From Niallia circulans (GTDB lineage: Bacteria; Bacillota; Bacilli; Bacillales; Cytobacillaceae), in NCBI RefSeq assembly GCF_003726095.1, contig NZ_CP026031.1, positions 806,001-870,000 on the forward strand: 64,000 nucleotides of DNA. Reading direction: 5' to 3'. Numbering within the stretch: position 1 is the stretch's first letter; each line of letters begins with the position of its first letter. The notes beneath the pieces were generated by a model that had not been told where the DNA came from, did no database searches, and was given only the letters and a program-made list of their open reading frames with translations. A program made the translations under genes and the position numbers. Below are positions 31,680 through 41,816 of this stretch, piece by piece.

Positions 31680-34016
31680 ATGGCAAAAAGGAAAAAAAGA
31701 AAAACAAGAAAAAAACAACATCTTAAATTAACGATACAATATGAACTTGTAGCTTTGCTCCTTATGGCATTGAGTTTTATCTCTATTTTACAACTCGGTG
31801 CGGTTGGGAAAACAATGGTTTCTTTTTTCCGGTTCTTTTTCGGAGAGTGGTATATGCTTTGCCTAATAGGCCTTATCGTATACAGTGGTTATTTAATGTG
31901 GAAAAGAGAAAAGCCTTATATGTTTCATACGAAATTGAATGGAATTTATTTAATTGTTAGTGCTATTTTATTACTTAGCCATGTAACACTATTTAAGTTG
32001 CTAGCAAGTCAAGGTGCTTTTCAAAACCCTAGTGTTATATTAAATACATGGGAATTATTTTGGATGGAAGTCAAGAAAGAGGCTACTAATGTTGATTTAG
32101 GCGGTGGCATGATTGGTGCCGTTTTATTTGCATTATTCCATTATTTATTCGATACGGTAGGTACACAGATTATCAGCTTTATCGTGATTATAATAGGCTT
32201 TATCTTGCTTACTGGTAAAACGTTAAGTGGTGCTTTTAAAAAAGTTATATCAAGTATCTGGAGTTTTTTCCAAGATCAATGGGAAGCGTTTAAGCAAGAT
32301 ATGAAAGATTGGAAAGAATCGATCCAAAAAAATAAAGAAAAGCGGAAGGCCGAAAAACAAGCAAGACGCGAAAATCAGCAGTCTGAGGAAAATACGAATG
32401 CTTCTATTATTGTGAACACTCCGCCTCAAGAGGACGAGCCATACATACAAGAGCCAATTATCAACACCTTTGCCGAAAGAGCCTATCAGGAGGAAGCCAT
32501 TCAGGAAGACTTGATGGCAGATTCGCCAGAGGAACAAACCGATTTAGGTGATGTCGTGCCAATAACTTTTACAGAAGTAGAAAATAAGGATTATGAACTC
32601 CCACCTTTAAAGCTATTAAAGTTACCGAGAAAGGCAGATCAGAGTGGGGAATATGAGCAAATTCACGCAAACGCTGCTAAACTAGAACGAACTTTTCATA
32701 GCTTTGGCGTAAAAGCTAGAGTAACAGAGGTTCATTTAGGACCTGCGGTAACGAAGTATGAAGTTCATCCAAGTGAAGGAGTCAAAGTAAGTAAAATTGT
32801 TAATTTAAGCGACGATTTAGCTTTAGCTCTTGCAGCAAAGGATATTCGCATTGAAGCTCCTATTCCTGGGAAATCAGCAATCGGGATTGAAGTTCCAAAC
32901 TCAGAAGTCGCTGTTGTGTCACTTAGAGAAGTATTGGAATCAAGTAAAAATGATAAGCCAGATTCGAAGCTGATGATTGCGTTTGGACGAGATATTACAG
33001 GGGAAGCAGTGTGCGCAGAATTAAATAAAATGCCCCATTTACTTGTTGCCGGAGCAACAGGTAGCGGAAAATCTGTCTGTATTAACGGGATTATTACAAG
33101 TATATTAATGAGAGCTAAGCCTCATGAAGTAAAGCTAATGATGATTGATCCAAAAATGGTTGAATTAAATGTATATAATGGTGTTCCTCATCTGCTTGCT
33201 CCAGTTGTCACAAATCCGAAAAAAGCATCACAGGCATTAATGAAGGTTGTTAGTGAAATGGAGAGAAGATACGATTTATTCTCCCATACAGGGACAAGAA
33301 ATATAGAAGGGTATAATGAGTATATTAAACGAATAAATGCAGAGGAACAAGAGAAGCAGCCATTACTGCCATTTATCGTGGTGATTGTAGACGAGCTTGC
33401 TGACTTAATGATGGTGGCATCATCTGATGTAGAGGATGCCATTACACGACTTGCACAAATGGCCCGTGCAGCCGGAATTCATCTAATTATTGCCACTCAG
33501 CGACCTTCTGTTGATGTTATTACAGGAGTCATTAAAGCAAATATTCCATCGCGAATTGCGTTCGCAGTTTCCTCTCAGACTGATTCTCGTACCATATTAG
33601 ATATGGGAGGAGCAGAAAAGCTATTAGGAAGAGGAGATATGCTATTCTTCCCTTATGGGGCAAGCAAACCTGTGCGAGTACAAGGGGCGTTCTTGTCCGA
33701 TGAAGAGGTAGAGGAAGTGGTTGATTTTGTTATTGGCCAGCAAAAAGCACAATACCAAGAGGAAATGATTCCAGATGAAATTGTGGAAGTTACTGGAGCT
33801 GTAGAAGACGAACTGTATCATGAAGCAGTTGAATTAATTGTCGAAATGCAAACAGCTTCCGTTAGTATGTTACAAAGAAGGTTCCGCATCGGTTATACGA
33901 GAGCAGCAAGATTAATCGATGAAATGGAAGCCCGCGGTGTGGTTGGACCATATGAGGGCAGCAAACCAAGAACAGTTCTTGTGCCAAAAGGTTCCGAAGA
34001 AATAAATATGCAGTAG
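31680..34016 (+). CDS. spoIIIE: DNA translocase SpoIIIE (FtsK family)
   Basis: This 778-residue septal DNA pump moves the chromosome into the forespore. Four or more membrane segments occupy residues 20-190 after a very basic N-terminus ([13 protein letters not shown]). A charged linker follows, then the motor with Walker A GATGSGKS (near 460), Walker [15 protein letters not shown] (near 565), and the C-terminal winged-helix gamma domain ([22 protein letters not shown]) that reads DNA polarity sequences. The length is close to B. subtilis SpoIIIE (787). The location after ylzJ supports the name. Confidence 0.96.
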   Translation: MAKRKKRKTRKKQHLKLTIQYELVALLLMALSFISILQLGAVGKTMVSFFRFFFGEWYMLCLIGLIVYSGYLMWKREKPYMFHTKLNGIYLIVSAILLLSHVTLFKLLASQGAFQNPSVILNTWELFWMEVKKEATNVDLGGGMIGAVLFALFHYLFDTVGTQIISFIVIIIGFILLTGKTLSGAFKKVISSIWSFFQDQWEAFKQDMKDWKESIQKNKEKRKAEKQARRENQQSEENTNASIIVNTPPQEDEPYIQEPIINTFAERAYQEEAIQEDLMADSPEEQTDLGDVVPITFTEVENKDYELPPLKLLKLPRKADQSGEYEQIHANAAKLERTFHSFGVKARVTEVHLGPAVTKYEVHPSEGVKVSKIVNLSDDLALALAAKDIRIEAPIPGKSAIGIEVPNSEVAVVSLREVLESSKNDKPDSKLMIAFGRDITGEAVCAELNKMPHLLVAGATGSGKSVCINGIITSILMRAKPHEVKLMMIDPKMVELNVYNGVPHLLAPVVTNPKKASQALMKVVSEMERRYDLFSHTGTRNIEGYNEYIKRINAEEQEKQPLLPFIVVIVDELADLMMVASSDVEDAITRLAQMARAAGIHLIIATQRPSVDVITGVIKANIPSRIAFAVSSQTDSRTILDMGGAEKLLGRGDMLFFPYGASKPVRVQGAFLSDEEVEEVVDFVIGQQKAQYQEEMIPDEIVEVTGAVEDELYHEAVELIVEMQTASVSMLQRRFRIGYTRAARLIDEMEARGVVGPYEGSKPRTVLVPKGSEEINMQ

Positions 34017-34108
34017 TATGGTCAATAGTATGGATGAATCGATATCATCCGCCATAAAGGACACAAAACGATTCAGTTATGCGGAAAAATAATCAATTTT
34101 TTAAAAGA

Positions 34109-34146
34109 GGACTTGAAATAGTATAACCTATTTTAAGTCCTTTTTT
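34109..34146 (+). terminator. Intrinsic terminator after spoIIIE
   Basis: GGACTT and AAATAG pair with CTATTT and AAGTCC across a one-base mismatch, followed by six T. Confidence 0.8.
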
Positions 34147-34312
34147 AGCGTATATTCAAAACATTCATTCAGGGTGTATAAGAAAAATAGCAAAATTAAG
34201 TATTATTTTTACAATAATATACAAAAGAAAACGGTTGATTTCCGAACAATTACTCATTTCTGTATTTTTTCGACGAAATTCTTAAAAGTCTATTTATTTA
34301 TTAGGGAAAAAG

Positions 34313-34321
34313 TGTTATAGT
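34313..34321 (+). promoter_or_regulatory. Extended -10 promoter of the GntR-nup operon
   Basis: TGTTATAGT is a TGn-TATAGT element. A start near 34328 would place the palindrome at 34347-34364 just downstream. Confidence 0.45.
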
Positions 34322-34346
34322 ATTTTCGATTAGTAGGAATGATTGA

Positions 34347-34364
34347 ACATCAGAGGTCTGATGT
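34347..34364. promoter_or_regulatory. Perfect palindrome, candidate GntR operator
   Basis: ACATCAGA and TCTGATGT flank a GG centre, an 18-bp perfect inverted repeat 26 bp before the GntR start. Members of the HutC-type GntR group commonly repress their own operon through such palindromes. Confidence 0.5.
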
Positions 34365-34390
34365 CTTAGAAATGTTTGGAGGAACATCAT

Positions 34391-35122
34391 ATGCTAATTA
34401 AATCGGATACGAGACATTTATATTTGCAAGTAGTAGATCGTCTAAAAAAAGATATTGAGTTAGGAATTTATAAAGAAAAAGAAAAATTCCCCTCAGAATT
34501 CGAACTTGCAAAAACTTTAGGTGTGAGTCGGGCCACTTTAAGAGAGGCACTACGCACATTGGAAGAAGAAAATGTCATTGTCAGAAGACACGGTGTTGGC
34601 ACTTTTGTTAACTGTAAACCATTGTTTAATTCTGGCATAGAACAATTGAATAGTGTCACGAATATGATTAAGCAGGCAGGTATGAATCCAGGCACCATAT
34701 TTCTAAGCTCAAATACGATGTTCGCTACTGAAGAAGACTCGACACGCTTCTCTGCATCACAAGGGGAGGAAATGCTTGTTATCGAAAGAGTTCGAACAGC
34801 TAATGGCGAACCGGTTGTATATTGTATGGATAAATTGCCACAGAAAATTTTGCCTGAACGATTTTCATACGATCAAGAATCAATTTTTCAATTCTTGGAA
34901 TCGGATAGCCAAAGACATATTACATACGCTGTTGCACAAATCGAGCCGATAGGATATCACGATAAAGTATCTCCCATTCTGCAATGTGAACCAGAAACTG
35001 CACTGCTTGTTTTAAAACAGATGCATTATGATGAGAAGGATGAACCGATTCTTTATTCAGTAAATTATTTTCGATCCGATAAGTTTAGCTTTCAAGTTTT
35101 AAGAAAACGAATTTACTCGTAG
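34391..35122 (+). CDS. ymfC: GntR-family (HutC type) transcription regulator, YmfC-like
   Basis: This 243-residue DNA-binding repressor has an N-terminal winged helix ([25 protein letters not shown], residues 25-50, ending with RRHGVGTFV) and a C-terminal UTRA ligand domain ([19 protein letters not shown]). It closely resembles B. subtilis YmfC, which sits at the same place after spoIIIE. The ATG at 34391 follows GGAGG by 8 bp. It directly precedes a nucleoside-importer operon, so a purine nucleoside or related compound is a likely effector (inference). Confidence 0.9.
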   Translation: MLIKSDTRHLYLQVVDRLKKDIELGIYKEKEKFPSEFELAKTLGVSRATLREALRTLEEENVIVRRHGVGTFVNCKPLFNSGIEQLNSVTNMIKQAGMNPGTIFLSSNTMFATEEDSTRFSASQGEEMLVIERVRTANGEPVVYCMDKLPQKILPERFSYDQESIFQFLESDSQRHITYAVAQIEPIGYHDKVSPILQCEPETALLVLKQMHYDEKDEPILYSVNYFRSDKFSFQVLRKRIYS

Positions 35123-35186
35123 AAGCTGAACAAACTAATCGTAAAAAGTTTAACTAAATAACAAAAAAGTCTAGGGGGTACAAGCT

Positions 35187-36254
35187 TTGAAGAAGCGTAA
35201 ATTTGGCTTAGCACTATCTTTAGTACTAGCTGCTGGAACTGTATTAAGTGCTTGTGGAAGTAATGACAAGGATAACGATAAAGCAGCAGATGGAAATAAA
35301 GAGAAAGACTCATTTAAAGTTGCAATGGTAACAGATGTCGGTGGTGTTGATGATAAATCATTTAACCAATCAGCTTGGGAAGGTTTACAAGCATTTGGTA
35401 AAGAGAATGGCTTATCAAAAGGTAATGGTATTGATTACCAACAATCACAGTCAGATTCAGATTATGCTACTAATTTAAATAACTTATCTCGTCAAGGCTA
35501 TAATTTGGTATTTGGAATCGGATTTTTAATGGAAGGTGCAATTTCAGAAATTTCTCAACAACAAAAAGATGCACATTTTGCAATTGTTGATGCTGTAGTT
35601 GACCAACCTAATGTAGCAAGCATTACTTTTAAAGAACAAGAAGCTTCTTTCTTAGCTGGTGTTGCAGCGGCTCATGCAACGGAATCTAAAAAAATTGGAT
35701 TTATTGGCGGGGTTGAAGGAGATGTAATTGGACGCTTCGAAGCTGGATTTGTTGATGGTGTTAAAGCGGTAGACCCTAATATTAAGGTAGACGTACAATA
35801 TGCTGGTGCATTTGATAAACCTGAACTTGGTAAAACAATTGCAAGCAAAATGTATTCTTCAGGCGCGGATGTAGTATTCCATGCTTCTGGTGGTACTGGT
35901 GCTGGATTATTCTCTGAAGCTCGTGATTTAAAAGAAAAAGACCCTTCAAAATATATTTGGGCAATCGGTGTTGACTCTGATCAGGTAGCAGAAGGTGTTG
36001 TAGGAGATCATAACATTGTGTTAACTTCTGCATTAAAAGGTGTTTCCACAGCGGTACAAGATATTTCTACTAAAGCAAAAGACGGTAAATTCCCAGGTGG
36101 AGAAACTACTGTTTATGGTTTAAAAGAAGATGGTGTAGGTCTTGCACCAATTAATGAAGAAGTTAAAAAGAAAGCAGAAATTGATGCAGCTGTTAAAGAA
36201 TGGACTGCTAAAATTAAAAACGGTGAGTACACTGTTCCTGATACTGTTAAGTAA
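35187..36254 (+). CDS. nupN: BMP-family nucleoside-binding lipoprotein (NupN-like)
   Basis: This 355-residue substrate-binding lipoprotein belongs to an ABC importer. A signal peptide ends in the lipobox LSAC (lipidated cysteine near residue 23), followed by an Asp/Lys-rich linker. The BMP (PnrA-like) domain starts VAMVTDVGGVDDKSFNQSAW. Related proteins bind purine nucleosides; B. subtilis NupN serves guanosine uptake. The start is TTG at 35187 behind AGGGGG. A terminator follows before the ATPase gene, which probably makes the binding protein more abundant than the rest. Confidence 0.88.
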   Translation: MKKRKFGLALSLVLAAGTVLSACGSNDKDNDKAADGNKEKDSFKVAMVTDVGGVDDKSFNQSAWEGLQAFGKENGLSKGNGIDYQQSQSDSDYATNLNNLSRQGYNLVFGIGFLMEGAISEISQQQKDAHFAIVDAVVDQPNVASITFKEQEASFLAGVAAAHATESKKIGFIGGVEGDVIGRFEAGFVDGVKAVDPNIKVDVQYAGAFDKPELGKTIASKMYSSGADVVFHASGGTGAGLFSEARDLKEKDPSKYIWAIGVDSDQVAEGVVGDHNIVLTSALKGVSTAVQDISTKAKDGKFPGGETTVYGLKEDGVGLAPINEEVKKKAEIDAAVKEWTAKIKNGEYTVPDTVK

Positions 36255-36275
36255 ATAGCAATTGCTAATTTTCCA

Positions 36276-36315
36276 GGAATAAGTGGTTTGCATGGCAAAC
36301 ACTTATTCCTTTTTT
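36276..36315 (+). terminator. Intraoperonic terminator after nupN
   Basis: GGAATAAGTG plus TTTG pairs with CAAA plus CACTTATTCC, followed by six T. It likely causes partial termination between binding protein and ATPase. A TTGACA at 36450 offers a possible separate promoter for nupO, but its -10 is unclear. Confidence 0.8.
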
Positions 36316-36519
36316 ACGACAAAAAATAGAATTTTAACTAAAGAGTAGAAGTTTATTCTAGTCTTTATTAAAAATTTTATATGTCGAAATTATCGTAATA
36401 TAAAAATTACATAATTTCCTTTGTGGATTGTTTTAGAAAATAAATTTCTTTGACATCATACGTGTATTTTAAGCTTTAAAACATTTATCTTGTAAGGTAA
36501 GTAAGAAGGAGTGGATTAG

Positions 36520-38055
36520 ATGGAATATGTAATCGAGATGTTAAATATTCGTAAAGAATTCCCTGGTATTGTTGCCAACAACAATATTACCCTTCAAGTA
36601 AAAAAAGGTGAGATTCACGCACTTTTAGGGGAAAATGGTGCAGGAAAATCTACGCTAATGAACGTTCTTTTTGGCTTATATCAGCCAGAAAAAGGGGAAA
36701 TTCGTGCGCGTGGGAAGGTCGTAAATATTTCTAATCCAAATATTGCGAATGATTTAGGAATCGGAATGGTTCATCAGCATTTTATGTTAATTGATACCTT
36801 TACCGTGACAGAAAATATTATTTTGGGAAAAGAAACAGTCAGCAAAGGAAAAATTGATTTAAAAAAAGCAGAAAGAGAAGTACAGGAAATTTCAGAGCGT
36901 TATGGATTGGCAGTTGATCCGAAGGCGAAGATTGCAAATATTTCTGTTGGAATGCAACAGAGAGTAGAGATCTTAAAAACGTTATATCGCGGAGCGGAAA
37001 TTTTGATTTTTGATGAGCCAACAGCTGTTTTAACTCCACAGGAAATTGCCGAATTAATTGGTATCTTCCGTAAGTTAATTCAAGAGGGCAAGTCCATTAT
37101 CCTTATTACCCATAAATTAAAAGAAATTATGGAAGTATGTGATCGTGTTACGGTTATCAGAAAAGGGGAAGGTATTGGCACTTATAATGTAAAAGATACA
37201 AACCCAAATGAACTTGCGAACTTAATGGTTGGTCGTGAAGTTTCCTTTAAAACAGAAAAGAAAGCACCAAATCCGAAAGAAACAGTATTAAAAATTTCTG
37301 ATTTAACTGTAAAAGATAGTCGTGGTGTCCATGTAGTCAACTCTCTTAACCTAGATGTTAAAGCAGGTGAAATTGTCGGGATTGCTGGGGTAGATGGCAA
37401 TGGTCAATCAGAGCTGATTGAGGCGATTACTGGTTTAATGAAGAAAAACAGTGGAAGCATTACACTTAACGGCAAAGAAATCAGTGTTCTTTCTCCAAGA
37501 AAAATTACGGAAAGTGGGATTGGTCATATTCCGCAGGATCGCCATAAACACGGTTTAGTTCTTGACTTTTCGATTGGACAAAATATGGCTTTACAGACCT
37601 ATTACAAAACCCCATTTTCTAAATATGGCTTTTTGAACCAAGGCGAAATTGAGAAAAAAGCGAGTAAATTAATCGAAGAATTTGATGTTCGAACACCAAG
37701 TATTCACACACCAGCGAGAGCTCTATCTGGGGGGAACCAGCAGAAGGCAATCATTGGTAGAGAAGTAGATCGTGACCCTGATTTGCTTATCGCAGCCCAG
37801 CCTACTAGGGGACTGGATGTAGGGGCGATTGAATTTATTCATCGACGATTAATCGAACAAAGAGATAAAGGAAAAGCGGTATTGTTGATTTCCTTTGAAT
37901 TAGATGAAATTTTAAATGTTAGTGACCGCATTGCTGTTATTTTTGATGGAGAAATTATTGCAACAGTGGATCCAAAAACAACAACAGAACAAGAGCTAGG
38001 TTTATTAATGGCAGGATCGAAAGCTAAAAAAGTGGGTGTGGAGAATAATGTCTAA
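36520..38055 (+). CDS. nupO: Nucleoside ABC transporter ATPase, two ABC domains (NupO-like)
   Basis: This 511-residue fused ATPase of the sugar/nucleoside CUT2-like type energises uptake. Domain 1 has Walker A GENGAGKST, signature SVGMQQRVEI and Walker B ILIFDEPTAVL. Domain 2 has a degenerate Walker A (GVDGNGQSE), signature LSGGNQQKAI and LLIAAQPTRGLDVG, where the Walker B acidic residues are lost, as is usual in this family. It overlaps nupP by 8 bp. GAAGGAG precedes the ATG. Confidence 0.92.
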   Translation: MEYVIEMLNIRKEFPGIVANNNITLQVKKGEIHALLGENGAGKSTLMNVLFGLYQPEKGEIRARGKVVNISNPNIANDLGIGMVHQHFMLIDTFTVTENIILGKETVSKGKIDLKKAEREVQEISERYGLAVDPKAKIANISVGMQQRVEILKTLYRGAEILIFDEPTAVLTPQEIAELIGIFRKLIQEGKSIILITHKLKEIMEVCDRVTVIRKGEGIGTYNVKDTNPNELANLMVGREVSFKTEKKAPNPKETVLKISDLTVKDSRGVHVVNSLNLDVKAGEIVGIAGVDGNGQSELIEAITGLMKKNSGSITLNGKEISVLSPRKITESGIGHIPQDRHKHGLVLDFSIGQNMALQTYYKTPFSKYGFLNQGEIEKKASKLIEEFDVRTPSIHTPARALSGGNQQKAIIGREVDRDPDLLIAAQPTRGLDVGAIEFIHRRLIEQRDKGKAVLLISFELDEILNVSDRIAVIFDGEIIATVDPKTTTEQELGLLMAGSKAKKVGVENNV

Positions 38056-39106
38056 TACAATAAAGAAAATTAGTATTCCAATTATTGCCGTATTATTAGG
38101 GGTTATTGTTGGGACGATTATCATGTTTGCAACAGGTTATAATCCTGCGGATGCATATACAGCCCTTTGGAATGGAGCATTTGGTGATATTTATTTTACT
38201 GGAGAAGTAGTACGCCAAATTACTCCGTTAATTCTTGCAGGTCTTGCAGTTGCCTTCGCTTTTCGTACTGGATTATTCAATATTGGGGTTGAAGGGCAAT
38301 TAATTGTTGGCTGGCTTGCTGCAGTTTGGGTAGGGATTTCCTTTGATTTACCCAAAATTATTCATTTACCACTTGCTGTATTAGCTGCTGCTGCGGCTGG
38401 TGCGCTGTGGGCATTTGTACCAGGCTTTTTAAAGGCACGATTTAGAGTACATGAAGTTATCGTAAGTATTATGATGAACTATGTCGCATTACATGTATCC
38501 AACTATTTAATCCGAAATGTGCTTACAGATAAAGCAGACCGTACAGAAAATATTGCGCCCACTGCTAGTCTGCGTTCTGGGTTCTTAGAAAGCTTAACAG
38601 ACTATTCCCGGATGCACTGGGGAATCTTAATCGCAATTGGATGCGCTATTCTTATGTGGATTATTTTAGAAAAAACAGTAAAAGGATATGAATTAAAGGC
38701 TGTTGGATTTAATCAGAATGCCTCCCAATATGCTGGTATGAATGTTAACCGTAATATTATTCTTTCCATGGTCATTTCTGGTGCTTTTGCGGGTCTTGCA
38801 GGAGCGATGGAAGGTTTAGGAACATTTGAATATGTGAGTAATAAAGGTGGATTTACAGGGGTTGGATTTGATGGGATTGCCGTTGCTTTACTTGGAGCAA
38901 ATGGCCCAGTCGGAATCTTGCTTGCTGCATGCTTGTTCGGTTTCTTAAAAGTAGGGGCATTAAATATGCCGCTTGAAGCTGGAGTACCGAATGAGATGGT
39001 TGATATCATTATTGCTTTAATCGTATTCTTTGTTGCTTCAAGCTATATGATTCGCTTATTTTTAGAACGATTAAGTAAAAATAAAAGTAAAAAGGGGGAG
39101 AAGTAA
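38048..39106 (+). CDS. nupP: Nucleoside ABC transporter permease (NupP-like)
   Basis: This 352-residue inner-membrane permease has about 8-10 hydrophobic segments and belongs to the branched-chain/ribose-type permease family (FNIGVEGQLIVGWLAAVWVG, VHEVIVSIMMNYVALH). I chose the ATG at 38048, inside the nupO end, because GTGGAG lies just before it. It is immediately adjacent to nupQ and forms the membrane pore with it. Confidence 0.9.
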   Translation: MSNTIKKISIPIIAVLLGVIVGTIIMFATGYNPADAYTALWNGAFGDIYFTGEVVRQITPLILAGLAVAFAFRTGLFNIGVEGQLIVGWLAAVWVGISFDLPKIIHLPLAVLAAAAAGALWAFVPGFLKARFRVHEVIVSIMMNYVALHVSNYLIRNVLTDKADRTENIAPTASLRSGFLESLTDYSRMHWGILIAIGCAILMWIILEKTVKGYELKAVGFNQNASQYAGMNVNRNIILSMVISGAFAGLAGAMEGLGTFEYVSNKGGFTGVGFDGIAVALLGANGPVGILLAACLFGFLKVGALNMPLEAGVPNEMVDIIIALIVFFVASSYMIRLFLERLSKNKSKKGEK

Positions 39107-40069
39107 ATGGGATTAATGGACGTATTATTAATTGTCATACCTTCTTCGCTATTGTTTGCTGCTCCACTAATTTTTACTGCACTTGGCGGGAACTTTTCTG
39201 AAAGAGCAGGGGTAGTTAATATTGGATTAGAAGGTTTAATGGTAATGGGAGCTTTCTCCTCCATTGTTTTTAATTTAACATTTGCTGATAGTCTGGGCGC
39301 TTGGACACCTTGGGTTTCTTTACTTGTCGCAATGGTTGTGGGAGCTTTATTTTCCATCCTTCATGCGGTGGCAAGTATTACATTCCGTGCCGACCAAACG
39401 GTTTCTGGTGTAGCGATTAACCTACTAGCAGCTGGTCTTGCTATGTTCTTAGTGAAATTAATCTATGATGGAAAGGGACAAACAGGTACCATTCGTTATA
39501 GCTTTAAGAAAATTGATATTCCGCTATTAAAGGACATCCCTGTGATTGGAGACTTATTTTTCTCTAATACTTATTGGACTTCTTACTTAGCTATTGTTGT
39601 TGCTATTATTGTTTGGTTTGTTATGTATAAAACGCCATTCGGGTTACGCCTTCGTTCTGTTGGAGAACACCCGATGGCTGCAGATACAATGGGTATTAAC
39701 GTAACTAAAATGCGGTATGTTGCAGTTATTCTCTCTGGTGCATTTGGTGGAATAGGCGGCGGTGTTTTTGCCCAGTCGATTACAAATGATTTTACCCATG
39801 CGACCATTAGCGGACAAGGGTTCATGGCACTTGCCGCCCTGATCTTCGGAAAATGGAATCCGCTTGGAGCAATGGGAGCTGCGATTTTCTTCGGTTTTGC
39901 TCAAAGCTTAAGTATTGTTGGAAGCAGCCTACCGTTCTTAGAAAACATTCCGAGCGTTTACTTGTTAATTGCCCCATATGTATTAACTATTGTTGCATTA
40001 ACAGGCTTTATCGGTCGTGCAGATGCACCAAGAGCTTCTGGTGTTCCTTATATTAAAGGTAGCAGATAA
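39107..40069 (+). CDS. nupQ: Nucleoside ABC transporter permease (NupQ-like)
   Basis: This 320-residue second permease subunit has about eight or nine membrane segments and carries the paired motif VNIGLEGLMVMGAFSS near the N-terminus and FADQTVSG-like coupling sequence (FRADQTVSGVAINLL). It starts directly after the nupP stop with AAAAGGGGGAG as ribosome site. It is the last gene of the operon and runs into a terminator built around an IS-end relic. Confidence 0.9.
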   Translation: MGLMDVLLIVIPSSLLFAAPLIFTALGGNFSERAGVVNIGLEGLMVMGAFSSIVFNLTFADSLGAWTPWVSLLVAMVVGALFSILHAVASITFRADQTVSGVAINLLAAGLAMFLVKLIYDGKGQTGTIRYSFKKIDIPLLKDIPVIGDLFFSNTYWTSYLAIVVAIIVWFVMYKTPFGLRLRSVGEHPMAADTMGINVTKMRYVAVILSGAFGGIGGGVFAQSITNDFTHATISGQGFMALAALIFGKWNPLGAMGAAIFFGFAQSLSIVGSSLPFLENIPSVYLLIAPYVLTIVALTGFIGRADAPRASGVPYIKGSR

Positions 40070-40083
40070 TCCTTTAGGAAATG

Positions 40084-40174
40084 AAAAAGAGACTTCAAGC
40101 TGATGTGCACCCCAAAAGTTAGACGAACCAATTCTGACTTTTTAGGGTGCAGCACAAGTGGAGTCTCTTTTTAT
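40084..40174. terminator. Bidirectional terminator between nupQ and gpmA
   Basis: AAAAAGAGACT on the left pairs with AGTCTCTTTTT on the right as the outer stem, with the IS-like inverted ends (40101-40156) as the inner stem. A- and T-runs on the two sides suit termination of both converging genes. Confidence 0.75.
40101..40156. mobile_element. Relic of IS3-family (IS150-group-like) ends, no transposase
   Basis: The left part (40101-40125) has GTGCACCCCAAAAGTTAGAC, and the right part (40134-40156) is a near inverted copy with CTGACTTTTTAGGGTGCAG. The GCACCC-AAAA-GTTAGAC pattern is typical of terminal repeats of IS150-type elements in Firmicutes. Only about 8 bp separate the two ends, so this is a collapsed element or miniature form now serving as a terminator stem. 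No target duplication was seen. Confidence 0.5.
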
Positions 40175-40209
40175 TTATTCATTTCACTTAGTAATTTACC
40201 TGATGCTTC

Positions 40210-41001
40210 TTATTCTTCATGTGTATTAATTGCCTTGGTTTTAAATTCTTTATCTAATAATTCAATTGGAATATGTTTAGGAATCACATCTGCAGGAACT
40301 TCGCCATTCATATCTAAATAATAATGGCGCATAGGATTTAAAGAGTTATCATCTAATTCATATACTAATGGAATGCTTGTTGGAATGTTTAAAGACGCAA
40401 TCCCATCTGGTGAAACGTTATCTAAATAATGAATAATAGCGCGAATTGTATTACCATGCGCTGCAATTATTATTTTTTTATTGTTGCGTAACATAGGTGC
40501 AATTTCTTGATCCCAGAAAGTTAAGACTCTTTTCTCCGTATCGGCAAGACTTTCCGTTAAAGGAAAGTCGCCTTCTTCGAGCTGTTGATACCTTGGATCG
40601 TCGATATTGTAACGGGGATCATCTTTATTTAAAGCTGGCGGTCTGATATCCATGGATCTTCTCCATTTTTGAACTTGGTCAAGCCCATATTGATCAGCTG
40701 TTTCTTTTTTATTGAGTCCTTGCAAAGCACCATAATGACGTTCATTTAATTTCCACGTTTTATGTATAGGAATCCACATACTGTCCATTTCATCGAGAAT
40801 AATCCATAATGTCCGAATTGCTCTTTTTAAATAGGATGTATATGCAATATCAAATGTGTAGCCGTTATGATGGAGAATAATTCCAGCTTCCCTTGCTTCT
40901 GTTAACCCTTTTTCTGACAGTTCAATATCTGTCCAACCAGTAAAACGATTTTCCACATTCCAAAGACTTTCTCCATGGCGAATCAAAACAAGTTTTGGCA
41001 T
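40210..41001 (-). CDS. gpmA: 2,3-bisphosphoglycerate-dependent phosphoglycerate mutase
   Basis: This 263-residue glycolytic enzyme interconverts 3- and 2-phosphoglycerate by a phosphohistidine mechanism. It has the RHGESLWN motif with the catalytic histidine (residue 9), [19 protein letters not shown] with the acid, and [11 protein letters not shown] with the second histidine. A GGGAGAGGTG ribosome site lies upstream on the minus strand. It is the first minus-strand gene in the window and is not at this place in B. subtilis, whose main enzyme is the unrelated manganese-dependent mutase, so it is an accessory addition. Confidence 0.93.
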   Translation of the reverse strand: MPKLVLIRHGESLWNVENRFTGWTDIELSEKGLTEAREAGIILHHNGYTFDIAYTSYLKRAIRTLWIILDEMDSMWIPIHKTWKLNERHYGALQGLNKKETADQYGLDQVQKWRRSMDIRPPALNKDDPRYNIDDPRYQQLEEGDFPLTESLADTEKRVLTFWDQEIAPMLRNNKKIIIAAHGNTIRAIIHYLDNVSPDGIASLNIPTSIPLVYELDDNSLNPMRHYYLDMNGEVPADVIPKHIPIELLDKEFKTKAINTHEE

Positions 41002-41176
41002 TGTGCACCTCTCCCTTTCTTCTTTTCTTTATTTTTTTCCTGTTTTCATGAGAAATAATCGTCTCTTTAAAGGAAAAAGTATAATCTGGAATTATTTTCT
41101 TGTTTTTTATTGAATAAGCTTCTTTTGAATGATATTTTGATAATAATGAGAATTTTTTATAAAGCCAGGAAAATAA

Positions 41177-41735
41177 ATGAGCATAAAGAATCTATTAATT
41201 TTATTTAGTAGTGTATTGCTTATGCTTGTAATCGGACTATTATGGAATAATCGTCCTGTTTATGGCAATGATGAAGCTTCTATTACAAAGTTGATTATGA
41301 AAAGTGACTTATTGCAAGAGAAAACTAATATTAAAATTATTGATATTTTTGATATAGAAAAGACTAGAATCGCTGCTTTTACAAATGGGGAGGGACAGGG
41401 AATTATTAAGTTTGAAAAAGATTCCAAAGGGAACTATACCTATCTTATGGAGTTACTACCTACACTGTTCCGATAGAGGATGAGCGCACACCACTTTTTC
41501 TTTTCCTATCAGATGGGACAAGTGAAGTGTATGTTCGATTGACTTAATCATAAATAATGACTGGAAGGAGAGAAAAAAGGTATCTTTAAACAAATTTTCA
41601 ATGGAAACGTTTGATGAAAGACTTTCAGAAATAGAGGCGAAATCCTATCAGTATGAGTTTAGGTTATACAATAAAGAAGGAATAGAAATAAGCAAAGGAG
41701 ATGATGTAAGTTTAAAGGAAAATCACCTAATCTAG
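41177..41735 (+). pseudogene. Frameshifted gene for an unrecognised exported or membrane-anchored protein
   Basis: Frame 1 codes for 99 residues starting MSIKNLLILFSSVLLMLVIGLLW, an N-terminal signal or anchor. The reading then continues in a second frame (YTVPIEDERTPLFLFLSDG, to a stop near 41548) and in a third (IINNDWKERKKVSLNKFS to a TAG at 41733-41735). Two one-base deletions, near 41443-41449 and near 41526-41545, would restore a single protein of about 185 residues. The family was not recognised. Decay or sequencing error are both possible. Confidence 0.6.
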
Positions 41736-41816
41736 ACTTTATGAGAATAACCTTATAAATAGAGTAAATACTAGTAAGTAGTGTATGATGAGTGTAAGTA
41801 TATGAGGAGGTATGTT

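Noticed and set aside
36450-36480. Separate nupO promoter (TTGACA at 36450)
   Set aside because: No -10 element occurs at acceptable spacing, so it is noted only with the preceding terminator.
40101-40156. Intact insertion sequence
   Set aside because: Only the two ends are present; no transposase frame exists.
40103-40321. 72-codon plus-strand frame over the gpmA end
   Set aside because: It runs through the terminator and antisense to gpmA, and starts inside the IS-end relic.
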